Shown piece after piece: positions 1 to 4,706 of a stretch of DNA of 8,195 bases. Origin of the DNA: Thermacetogenium sp. UBA4966. GTDB lineage: Bacteria > Bacillota > DSM-12270 > Thermacetogeniales > Thermacetogeniaceae. The translations under genes and the position numbers were made by a program. Each line of letters starts with the position of its first letter. The first letter of the stretch is position 1. The stretch lies in NCBI GenBank assembly GCA_002397275.1, contig DHAA01000049.1, positions 29,768 to 37,962 of the forward strand. The letters are read 5' to 3'. The notes beneath the pieces are model-generated. The model saw only the letters and a program-made list of their open reading frames with translations. It was not told the origin of the DNA and searched no databases.

Positions 1-461
1 CGGCCTGAGAGCAAAGCGTTATTGCCGATTGATTCGATATATTTCAGGGTATAGGCTACGTCAATCTCTACAATATCGTGAATAAAGTCCGCGAACGCGG
101 TTCCCTCCGCGCAGTTAATCAAAAGCTTAAACTCGTCAAAATGTTCGTAGATATAATCGATAAAATCTATGTATTTCTCGTCGGAATACTCAAAGGCGTC
201 GCCTTTTTTGTTATCCGGAGGAAGTTGATGAAATATCTCCTGTTCTGTGCTAAACCATTCTTTAAAGCCATTGACAACAGGTAAAACCAACGCAATAAAC
301 AAACCGTTTTTATCCGTAAAGCGTGTGTAGATGGAGCCGGTGCTTGTGCCCGCGTTTTGCGCAATTGTACGCAAAGAAGCGTCTTTAAAACCCTTCTCCA
401 AAAACTCCTGCTTAGCGGACTCAAGAACCTTTTCATATACGCCCTCGATCAGTTTGGCCAT
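1..461 (-). CDS. TetR/AcrR-family transcriptional regulator (partial, C-terminus outside window)
   Basis: The minus strand encodes at least 153 residues from an ATG at 461, beginning MAKLIEGVYEKVLESA and running off the left edge. Residues about 5-60 have the TetR N-terminal DNA-binding pattern: a first helix ending EFLEKGFKDAS, the helix-turn-helix SLRTIAQNAGTSTGSIYTRF, then DKNGLFIAL. The rest is a variable helical ligand-binding region with an acidic, aromatic character (YIDFIDYIYEHFDEF). An AAAGGA site lies about 8 nt before the ATG, which supports the start. A strong promoter and a tandem repeat lie just upstream, so autorepression is likely. TetR proteins are usually dimeric cytoplasmic repressors relieved by a small ligand. 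Neither the ligand nor the regulated genes can be seen here; the main target may lie beyond the left edge. Confidence 0.9.
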   Translation of the reverse strand, partial: MAKLIEGVYEKVLESAKQEFLEKGFKDASLRTIAQNAGTSTGSIYTRFTDKNGLFIALVLPVVNGFKEWFSTEQEIFHQLPPDNKKGDAFEYSDEKYIDFIDYIYEHFDEFKLLINCAEGTAFADFIHDIVEIDVAYTLKYIESIGNNALLSG

Positions 462-502
462 ACCGACGATCCTTTCCGTATATATTAATTAATAGCATTA
501 TC

Positions 503-559
503 CATAACACTGTTTCATAACACTGTTTTGAATATATCATTTGATAATAATATTGTCAA
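503..559 (-). promoter_or_regulatory. Promoter and tandem operator of the tetR gene
   Basis: On the minus strand a perfect -35 TTGACA (554-559) is followed by a 17-nt spacer and a -10 TATATT (531-536). Just downstream, over the expected start point, is a perfect tandem repeat of the 13-mer CATAACACTGTTT (plus-strand sense) at 503-515 and 516-528. Each unit contains the small dyad AACA-C-TGTT. The position and dyad fit a TetR-family operator bound by two dimers, hence autorepression. Binding by this protein is inferred. Confidence 0.8.
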
Positions 560-638
560 CAGTTTTATAAAACCATCTGTAGTTATTGCCAAAAAAATTT
601 CAAATAAAATTTGGTAAGTTTGGTTCCTTCTCCGGCAG

Positions 639-884
639 TTTATACCATTCATAAATTGATGATCCCGCCGACAAAATAAAGCCATGAAGAGATTTCTTAT
701 CTACGGTGTCTCCGGATGGGGATTGGAAATAATGTGGACAGGCATCGGGTCGCTGCTGCGCGGTGATCTGATGCTGAGCGGATTTTCCTACCTGTGGATG
801 TTTCCCATCTACGGCCTGGCCCGCTTTCTGGAACCGCTGCATGATCAGCTGCGCCCGGGCCCTCCGTCCTCTGATATTTTTTAG
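639..884 (+). pseudogene. Internally deleted copy of the CmpB/TMEM229-like membrane protein gene
   Basis: An ATG at 684 opens 66 codons. The first 57 differ at six residues from the intact gene at 2122, with about a dozen base differences in the first 170 coding bases. The similarity also covers about 45 bp upstream of the ATG, starting near 639. Around 851-861 the match jumps: the next bases, from 862, align with 2511 onward, the extreme end of the intact gene. About 210 bp are therefore missing. The loss is not a multiple of three, so the last codons read PPSSDIF in a shifted frame. The product would lack the C-terminal half of the domain, including PWNYSG and the terminal hydrophobic segments. 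There is no good RBS. It is a decayed duplicate, probably non-functional. Confidence 0.85.
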
Positions 885-892
885 CGCCTTTT

Positions 893-1066
893 ATACCGCA
901 GATCAGGCCGATTACTGATTCGAGAAATACCAGCGAGATCTCCGACATTTGCCACGCCAAAAAAGAACCGATTTTCATTACGAAAAACGGCTATGGCGAT
1001 CTGGTCATTATGAGTATTGTAAGCTATGAAGCCCTAAACTTTCGGGGAATCTCGAAAAAACAATAG
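893..1066 (+). pseudogene. Remnant of a Phd/YefM-family antitoxin
   Basis: An open frame to TAG at 1064-1066 reads PQIRPITDSRNTSEIS, then DICHAKKEPIFITKNGYGD, then LVIMSIVSYEAL. This is the typical N-terminal fold of Phd-type antitoxins (RPITDLRN...EI; PIFITKNGYGDLVIMS.E.YE). The codon where these proteins usually start (MPQI...) is ATA here at 893-895, and no Shine-Dalgarno site precedes it. The C-terminal toxin-binding part is absent: after SYEAL the frame ends within nine residues. Only about 57 codons remain of an expected 80-90. The gene begins a few bases after the deleted membrane-protein copy. Its natural partner, a RelE/ParE toxin, may be the fragment at 1889-2053 beyond the nitroreductase. 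It is likely dead, unless the ATA codon is used. Confidence 0.75.
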
Positions 1067-1108
1067 GACCGCCCGGTTGGAAACTGCTTCTGCCTGGCGG
1101 TCTTTTTC
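1067..1108 (+). terminator. Intrinsic terminator after the Phd remnant
   Basis: GACCGCC at 1067-1073 pairs with GGCGGTC at 1096-1102 and is followed directly by TTTTTCTT. The arm starts on the base after the antitoxin TAG. It would insulate the nitroreductase from upstream transcription. Confidence 0.75.
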
Positions 1109-1137
1109 TTCTGAGGTGGGCATATGCAGGATTATAA

Positions 1138-1239
1138 TTTATATGTTCCTGTGAACGGACGATTAGGATCAATGTATATACCTTTATCGCCATTGGGTTG
1201 GTCGTGATAGAAGGATTGGTTCTTCTACTGCTGACTTAA
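1138..1239 (+). pseudogene. Possible remnant of a small membrane protein C-terminus
   Basis: In the frame ending at TAA 1237-1239 the stretch after the stop at 1135-1137 ends with the strongly hydrophobic run VYTFIAIGLVVIEGLVLLLL. It looks like a single transmembrane helix with a basic lead-in (ERTIRIN). There is no ATG or RBS in frame. It could be the tail of a gene lost when the segment was rearranged, or chance. I do not recognise the family. Confidence 0.25.
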
Positions 1240-1259
1240 TCGTACATAACGCCTATAAT
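1231..1259 (+). promoter_or_regulatory. Promoter of the nitroreductase gene
   Basis: A perfect -10 TATAAT at 1254-1259 lies 17 nt after CTGACT (1231-1236), which matches TTGACA at four positions. Transcription would start near 1266, giving a leader of about 90 nt before the ATG at 1358. With the terminator upstream, this suggests a single-gene unit. Confidence 0.6.
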
Positions 1260-1357
1260 ATAGATAAACAATAATATTTCATCTACCGCTGGCATTTGAA
1301 TTTTCCGCTCGGTCTGTAAATTTAATAAGATTCTAAAACTCTAAAGAGAGGTGTGCT

Positions 1358-1888
1358 ATGATGGAATTAAGCGATGCTATCCTTATGCGGCGTACAACCC
1401 GCAGCTATGAGCCGCGTCAAATCAGCTCGGAGGATCTAAACACCCTGCTAACAGCGGCTCACATGGCGCCGATAGCCGGGGCCAATTACAAGATGACCCA
1501 CATGACTGTTGTTCAGGATGTAAAGCTGCTCAATGACCTTCGCCAGACTTGTATGATGAAGTTACAAGGGGAAGAAAAGTATCGTGATGCCTTTTACGGG
1601 GCGCCCACGGTGATTTTTTTCTCTGCTCACGGCATATCTAAAGATTGCATTGAGTACAGCAATATCGGCTGCGCCATCGAAAACATACTATTAGCGGCAA
1701 CCGATCTGCATCTAGGCAGCACCTATATCTGGGGATGCTTGCGGAAGCTGCGCAAACACCCGGAACTGATCGCCAGGCTGCAACTGCCCGAGGGCTATGA
1801 AATTCTATCGGCGGTGGCGGTAGGGTATCCCACAGAGCCTCTGATCCGGAGAGAACCCAGCGAAAACATCAGTGTGAACCGCATTTAA
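1358..1888 (+). CDS. Nitroreductase family protein (FMN-dependent oxidoreductase)
   Basis: A 176-residue protein of the nitroreductase superfamily, cytoplasmic flavoproteins that move electrons from NAD(P)H through FMN to nitro compounds, quinones or other acceptors. The N-terminal ILMRRTTRSYEP (residues 8-19) is the family's FMN-phosphate-binding arginine motif (RRS.R.F). The middle GCAIENILLAATDLHLGSTY is the conserved helix with its following turn, and the C-terminal SAVAVGYPTEP is the usual last strand motif. The length is normal for the shorter subfamily. The start is the first of two adjacent ATGs, preceded by AAAGAGAGG at about 6 nt. The substrate cannot be predicted. The gene sits between remnants of a Phd antitoxin and a RelE toxin, as if it had replaced the middle of that module. 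Its TAA is in frame with the toxin fragment that follows. Confidence 0.9.
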   Translation: MMELSDAILMRRTTRSYEPRQISSEDLNTLLTAAHMAPIAGANYKMTHMTVVQDVKLLNDLRQTCMMKLQGEEKYRDAFYGAPTVIFFSAHGISKDCIEYSNIGCAIENILLAATDLHLGSTYIWGCLRKLRKHPELIARLQLPEGYEILSAVAVGYPTEPLIRREPSENISVNRI

Positions 1889-2053
1889 CTAGCAGAAATG
1901 CCCGCCCGTCGCCACGAGCGGTTGGCATCCATGGGCTACCGTAAGCTGCAGGTGAAAAACTATATCGCTTTCTTTACAATCAACGAAAAAGATGGGGTCG
2001 TTGACGTTGAAAGAATCTTGTACACAAGACGGGACTGGCTCCGCATTCTGTAG
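1889..2053 (+). pseudogene. C-terminal fragment of a RelE/ParE-family toxin
   Basis: Directly after the nitroreductase TAA, in the same frame, 54 codons read LAEMPARHERLASMGYRKLQ, then VKNYIAFFTINEKDG and the ending VERILYTRRDWLRIL before TAG at 2051. The L.EMP...R...L...G.R.L.V.NY..F....E....V...RILY.RRDW pattern is the C-terminal half of RelE/ParE-type mRNA-interferase or gyrase-poison toxins that pair with Phd-like antitoxins. The first half, about 45-50 residues, is missing, and there is no RBS or valid start (ATG codons occur only inside the conserved region). It is a truncated, presumably inactive toxin, probably the other end of the module whose antitoxin remnant lies at 893-1066. Confidence 0.82.
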
Positions 2054-2121
2054 CTTTTTATCATCCATATGGATTTTTATACCATTCATAAACAGATAAT
2101 CCAGCCGGGCAAAATAAAGCC

Positions 2122-2523
2122 ATGAAGAGATTTTTTATCTACGGTATCGCCGGCTGGGGATTAGAAATAATGTGGACAGGGATGGGGTCGCTGCTGCGCG
2201 GTGATCTGATGCTGAGCGGCTTTTCCTGCCTGTGGATGTTTCCCATCTACGGCCTGGCCCGCTTTCTGGAACCGCTGCACGAACAGTTGCGTCTCTGGCC
2301 CTGGTACCTGCGGGGTCTGATCTGGATGGGCGCCTTCCTGACGATCGAATATACCACAGGCTGGCTCCTCAAGAGCATCCTGGGAAGCTGCCCCTGGAAT
2401 TATAGCGGGTCCAGATTTAGTGTCGACGGCTTAATCCGCCTTGACTATGCCCCTGCCTGGTTCTCCGCCGGATTTCTTTTTGAGAGGCTCCATGATACCT
2501 TGATAAAACACTCCATCATCTGA
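2122..2523 (+). CDS. CmpB/TMEM229-like integral membrane protein (putative ABC-transporter type IV family)
   Basis: A 133-residue hydrophobic protein that I assign to the family named putative ABC-transporter type IV (CmpB; related to eukaryotic TMEM229). It has about four membrane segments: FIYGIAGWGLEIMW near the start, FSCLWMFPIYGLA around 35-50, LRGLIWMGAFLTIEYTTGWLL around 68-90, and a C-terminal APAWFSAGFLFERL. Family signatures seen are GWGLEI.WTG, LWMFPIYGLA, EY.TGWLL, CPWNYSG and DGLIRLDYAP. The function of the family is not firmly established despite its name. The ATG at 2122 is the only start in frame after the TAA at 2089, but no good Shine-Dalgarno site is visible, so translation may be weak. 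A decayed second copy lies at 639-884. The gene follows the RelE fragment on the same strand. Confidence 0.8.
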   Translation: MKRFFIYGIAGWGLEIMWTGMGSLLRGDLMLSGFSCLWMFPIYGLARFLEPLHEQLRLWPWYLRGLIWMGAFLTIEYTTGWLLKSILGSCPWNYSGSRFSVDGLIRLDYAPAWFSAGFLFERLHDTLIKHSII

Positions 2524-2629
2524 TATTTTTTGGCGGTCACTGGCGGCTGTTACCGGCCATTATAAAATCATTATAGAATACAAAAAACGAATGTCAGTAT
2601 CATAATCATAATGCCGAGGGTCGGAAAGA

Positions 2630-2660
2630 TTGTATATACCTTGTGCTATATTGTATATAC
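2630..2660 (+). promoter_or_regulatory. relB promoter with paired GTATATAC operator sites
   Basis: TTGTATATAC occurs twice, at 2630-2639 and 2651-2660, exactly 21 bp (two helical turns) apart. The core GTATATAC is a perfect 8-bp palindrome. Between them is an extended -10, TGC-TATATT (2644-2652), with no good -35. The second site covers the expected transcription start. The pattern fits autoregulation by the ribbon-helix-helix antitoxin that follows; binding is inferred. Confidence 0.65.
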
Positions 2661-2680
2661 TAAATAAGGAGATGATCGTT

Positions 2681-2968
2681 ATGGCTGATACGACAAGCGT
2701 AAGTATTCGTCTGGATGTTGAGCTTAAAAAACAGGCGGAACAGCTTTTTCCCGAACTTGGTTTAAATATGACCACGGCTTTTAATATTTTCCTTCATCAG
2801 GCTGTACGCCAACAGCGAATTCCTTTTGATGTTGCTCTAGATGTCCCCAATGCCGAGACAGTTGCTGCTATGGAAGAAGCCGAACAAATTAGCCGAGACC
2901 CTTCTATTAAAAGTTACGATGATGTCGAACAAATAATGAAGGAACTTATAGATGATGATGAAGTATAA
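2681..2968 (+). CDS. relB: RelB/DinJ-family antitoxin
   Basis: A 95-residue acidic protein. The N-terminal SVSIRLDVELKKQAEQLFPELGLNMTTAFNIFL is the RelB/DinJ ribbon-helix-helix: a strand (SVSIRLD) followed by two helices, with the typical G(L)NMTTAFNIFLHQAVRQ..IPF. The C-terminal half, rich in Asp and Glu, would wrap the toxin. The start is ATGGCT at 2681, with AAGGAG ending 9 nt upstream; an ATG at 2672 is too close to that RBS. Antitoxins of this type neutralise a RelE/YafQ mRNA interferase and repress their own operon. The expected overlapping toxin start is present (ATGAAGTATAAA at 2958) but its frame stops after 17 codons, so this antitoxin is effectively an orphan here. Confidence 0.9.
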   Translation: MADTTSVSIRLDVELKKQAEQLFPELGLNMTTAFNIFLHQAVRQQRIPFDVALDVPNAETVAAMEEAEQISRDPSIKSYDDVEQIMKELIDDDEV

Positions 2969-3008
2969 AATAAGGCTGCATTACCATACATTCATCTGTT
3001 TGAATTAA
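2952..3008 (+). pseudogene. Truncated N-terminus of a RelE/YafQ-like toxin partner of relB
   Basis: ATG codons at 2952, 2955 and 2958 overlap the end of relB in another frame, as in intact relB-relE pairs. The reading MKYKIRLHYHTFICLN begins like RelE-family toxins (M.YKI), then loses similarity after about seven residues and stops at TAA 3006-3008. The toxin body is gone; the sequence beyond about 3009 belongs to a PIN toxin remnant on the other strand. The identity rests on seven residues and the overlap, so it is tentative. Confidence 0.5.
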
Positions 3009-3162
3009 TTATCGCCTCCTAATATCCTCTAAGAAAAAGTCCAACAAGCGTTCTCTATCCTTCGTATGCCGCTCCGTAATCGTGTCAATCAAACTGAGCA
3101 TCTTCGCGGGGCGGAAAAATAAAAATGGAAATCAGGACGTTCGTATCAATCATTATTCGCAT
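3009..3162 (-). pseudogene. Frameshifted and truncated PIN-domain (VapC-like) toxin
   Basis: From ATG 3162, overlapping the end of the AbrB-type antitoxin by 17 nt, the frame reads MRIMIDTNVLISIFIFPP, the start of a PIN ribonuclease (first catalytic Asp in MIDTN). It then stops at 3085. A second frame, open through 3101-3009, continues with MLSLIDTITERHT, which fits the next helix of the same PIN subfamily, so a single-base indel near 3103-3110 probably broke the gene. After ERHT the sequence (KDRERLLDFFLEDIRRR) ends at TAA 3009-3011, far short of the usual 130-140 residues. The remaining active-site acids are missing. PIN toxins of VapBC modules cleave RNA; this one should be inactive. Confidence 0.72.
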
Positions 3163-3421
3163 AACGCTTATCCCACATTTCCTGACGAACCTCGTCCACC
3201 AGATCAACGACATCCTGTTCGTCTTTCAGACCGAGCCTTTCAGCCTCACCTTCAAACACCTCCTGCATATTTCTGAAAGCAACCCTGGCGGCGTTGGCAA
3301 AAATAATGTTGTTGCCTTCTTCAATGAAGATTACCTTGTCACCTTCTTTCAGACCCAGCTTTTTGCGAACATCAATCGGGATCGTAATCTGTCCTCTGCT
3401 TGTGATCTTTGCGACCTCCAT
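3146..3421 (-). CDS. SpoVT/AbrB-domain antitoxin (VapB/MazE-like)
   Basis: A 91-residue protein. Residues 1-45, MEVAKITSRGQITIPIDVRK and onward through KLGLKEGDKVIFIEEGNNII, form the swapped-hairpin AbrB DNA-binding domain (KIT.RGQITIP..VRK.L.L..GDKV.F). The C-terminal half is helical and acidic (EVFEGEAERLGLKDEQDVVDLVDEV), as in antitoxins paired with PIN toxins. I chose the ATG at 3421 because AAAGGAG lies 8 nt upstream; the longer start at 3439 would place that RBS inside the coding region. Its stop overlaps the start of a PIN toxin remnant, the classic vapBC arrangement. The antitoxin looks intact while the toxin is broken. It would normally bind the toxin and repress its own promoter. 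Confidence 0.9.
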   Translation of the reverse strand: MEVAKITSRGQITIPIDVRKKLGLKEGDKVIFIEEGNNIIFANAARVAFRNMQEVFEGEAERLGLKDEQDVVDLVDEVRQEMWDKRYANND

Positions 3422-3440
3422 GATAGGCACTCCTTTCATA

Positions 3441-3508
3441 CTTACTTTACTTGAAAATCTTACTCTACTTATTAATATATACGCTGTTCGGCTTGAATAT
3501 ATACAACC
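3441..3508 (-). promoter_or_regulatory. Upstream region of the AbrB-type antitoxin with two sets of direct repeats
   Basis: CTTACTTTACTT (3441-3452) and CTTACTCTACTT (3459-3470) are 12-mers differing at one base and spaced 18 bp. Further out, AATATATAC occurs at 3474-3482 and 3496-3504, spaced 22 bp. These sit between the RBS and the truncated yoeB end, so they probably hold the promoter and antitoxin-binding sites. The AT-rich -10-like choices are several, and I cannot pick one promoter with confidence. Confidence 0.5.
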
Positions 3509-3679
3509 TCAACAGAAAAAATAACGGTACCTTAGAAGCTCAGGTTCCCCGATGCCTTTTGATAAGCCATTTCTTTCAATATCTTTTACAAGCTCATTGA
3601 TTCGTGTTAGTATCTTTTTGTCTTGACTCTGCCATGATAAATAATCATCCCAGGATTTGTCTGACCATATTTTATTCAT
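3509..3679 (-). pseudogene. yoeB: YoeB-family toxin truncated after about 50 residues
   Basis: ATG at 3679 overlaps the last codons of yefM, as in intact yefM-yoeB operons. The frame reads MNKIWSDKSWDDYLSWQSQD, then KKILTRINELVKDIERNGLS, then KGIGEPELLR. This matches the first half of YoeB closely (DDYL.WQ..DK....RINELIKD..R....GIGKPEPLK). The match stops at about residue 50; YRYFFC and TGA (3509) follow. YoeB is normally about 85 residues and needs a glutamate (retained, in GEPE) plus C-terminal Arg, His and Tyr residues. These are missing with the NLSG.WSRRI and final HY parts. It should not cleave mRNA at the ribosome. The cut falls where the upstream region of the next antitoxin gene begins. 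Confidence 0.85.
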
Positions 3680-3926
3680 CGTCTGCCTCTATCAACTCAT
3701 GAACACTTCCTTTCCCTGATGCAAGCTGTTCCGTTGATCTATCAATCATTGCAAGGTATTCTGCATTTTTTGCGGCTTTCATCATTGCGTTGTATTCCTC
3801 AAGGCTTATAATAACGACATTCTTCTCGTCTTTCCGGGTAACAATTACTGTTTCGCGGTCATCGGTAACGCGATCACAATATTCTTTTAATTTTTTTCGT
3901 ATTGTCGAATAATTAACTGCTAACAT
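3672..3926 (-). CDS. yefM: YefM-family (Phd-type) antitoxin
   Basis: An 84-residue protein with the YefM layout. The N-terminal MLAVNYSTIRKKLKEYCDRV (fold and DNA-binding part) is followed by DDRETVIVTRKDEKNVVIIS and LEEYNAMMKAAK, then a C-terminal toxin-binding helix region rich in Glu and Asp (YLAMIDRSTEQLASGKGS). An AGGGAGG site lies 8 nt before the ATG. The gene overlaps its yoeB partner by 8 nt. In the known system YefM neutralises YoeB, an mRNA interferase, and both repress transcription through palindromes with a TGTACA core; such a palindrome lies upstream here. Since YoeB is cut short, this antitoxin has no intact cognate toxin in the window. Confidence 0.92.
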   Translation of the reverse strand: MLAVNYSTIRKKLKEYCDRVTDDRETVIVTRKDEKNVVIISLEEYNAMMKAAKNAEYLAMIDRSTEQLASGKGSVHELIEADDE

Positions 3927-3956
3927 CTAGTATACCTCCCTTCGAATATGCGCAAC

Positions 3957-3994
3957 AGTATAATAAGGACAATATCCTGTACAATTTATTGTAC
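3957..3994 (-). promoter_or_regulatory. yefM promoter and GTACAAT-NN-ATTGTAC operator
   Basis: A perfect 7-bp inverted repeat, GTACAAT TT ATTGTAC, occupies 3979-3994; its left part contains TGTACA (3978-3983), the core recognised by E. coli YefM. On the minus strand the proximal arm doubles as a weak -35 (TTGTAC, 3979-3984), 16 nt before a -10 TATACT (3957-3962). This is the expected geometry for autorepression. Confidence 0.7.
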
Positions 3995-4026
3995 TATTAT
4001 ATTATATGCATGCCAAGCGGTTTGAT

Positions 4027-4047
4027 ACATTGCTTTGCAAACAATGT
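4027..4047. repeat. 21-bp inverted repeat upstream of the methyltransferase
   Basis: ACATTG (4027-4032) and CAATGT (4042-4047) flank a second, nested palindrome, TTTGCAAA (4034-4041). It could be a regulator-binding site for the methyltransferase gene or the yefM promoter side, or a small hairpin. No T-tract follows. The function is unknown. Confidence 0.4.
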
Positions 4048-4145
4048 TTCGCATGATTGAAGAACAACCGGGTTGGTGCTAAAATGGGATTAGAAATGCC
4101 TAACTTGCTTTAGAAATTCTGCACCGCAAGTAAGGGGGAAGCTTA

Positions 4146-4706
4146 TTGAAAGATAAGTCGATCTGTCCATGGCAGGCAGGTCCCATGCTGGCCGCGAGTA
4201 CACGCCGGTTGATCCATAATCCCGACCGTCTGCTAAGGCCATATCTAGCTGAAGGAATGATGGTCATGGACATTGGCTGCGGGATGGGGTTCTTTACTGT
4301 ACCAATGGCAAAGATGATCGGTACAGAAGGCAGAGTGATCGCCGTCGATATTCAGCCGGAGATGCTTGCGGGTATGGTCCGGTACGCCGGCAAAGAAGGC
4401 GTGACAGACCGGGTCGAGCCGCACCTGTGCCGCCCGGATTCCCTGCGTACTGAACGATGGAATTGCACGGTTGATTTTGCGCTTGTCTTTATGATGCTGC
4501 ACGAGGTCCCCGAACAGGAGCGGATGATCCGGGAGCTATACAATGCACTCAGAACAGGCGGCAGGCTCCTGTTCGCGGAACCGATCGTTCATGTCGACAA
4601 AAAGAGGTATGTCGGAGAACTGGTCAAATTGAAAAGCGCGGGCTTTCGCGTGCTGACCGCCCCGAAAATTTCCCTTTGCCGGTCAGCTCTCCTGGAGAGA
4701 ACGTGA
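4146..4706 (+). CDS. Class I SAM-dependent methyltransferase
   Basis: A 186-residue cytoplasmic enzyme with the Rossmann-like methyltransferase core. Motif I is VMDIGCGMGFFT (about 40-51), the glycine-rich SAM loop. The acidic residue ending strand 2 is in VIAVDIQPEML (about 64-74). A motif IV-like segment is DFALVFMMLHEVPEQ (about 110-124), and LRTGGRLLFAEP (about 134-145) is the usual next strand. The C-terminal GFRV...PKISLCRSALLE resembles small methyltransferases of anaerobic Firmicutes whose N-terminus has CPW...RRLIHNP. The methyl acceptor is unknown. The start is TTG at 4146, because AGGGGGA lies about 6 nt upstream; the next ATG (about 4188) would cut the conserved N-terminus. It is a single gene, convergent with moeA. 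I see no convincing terminator in the 76 bp between them. Confidence 0.87.
   Translation: MKDKSICPWQAGPMLAASTRRLIHNPDRLLRPYLAEGMMVMDIGCGMGFFTVPMAKMIGTEGRVIAVDIQPEMLAGMVRYAGKEGVTDRVEPHLCRPDSLRTERWNCTVDFALVFMMLHEVPEQERMIRELYNALRTGGRLLFAEPIVHVDKKRYVGELVKLKSAGFRVLTAPKISLCRSALLERT

Noticed and set aside
697..978. Minus-strand open frames at 600-842 and 697-978
   Set aside because: They lie antisense to the CmpB remnant and the Phd remnant, are low in hydrophobic structure, and have no RBS or family pattern.
639..2523. Composite transposon bounded by the duplicated CmpB-like genes
   Set aside because: The repeats encode a membrane protein, not a transposase, and I see no terminal inverted repeats or target-site duplication.
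2524..2629. Hairpin TGGCGG/CCGGCCA near 2538-2560 as a terminator for the CmpB-like gene
   Set aside because: The stem needs a bulge and is not followed by a T-tract on either strand.
3082..3524. Plus-strand open frames over the AbrB-type antitoxin region
   Set aside because: They are shadows of the antitoxin and its leader on the opposite strand, where the protein pattern and RBS are clear.
4060..4130. Imperfect inverted repeat GGTGC...GCACC with repeated TTAGAAAT before the methyltransferase
   Set aside because: Pairing is only 5 bp at the ends with a poor interior, so it does not support a riboswitch or attenuator.
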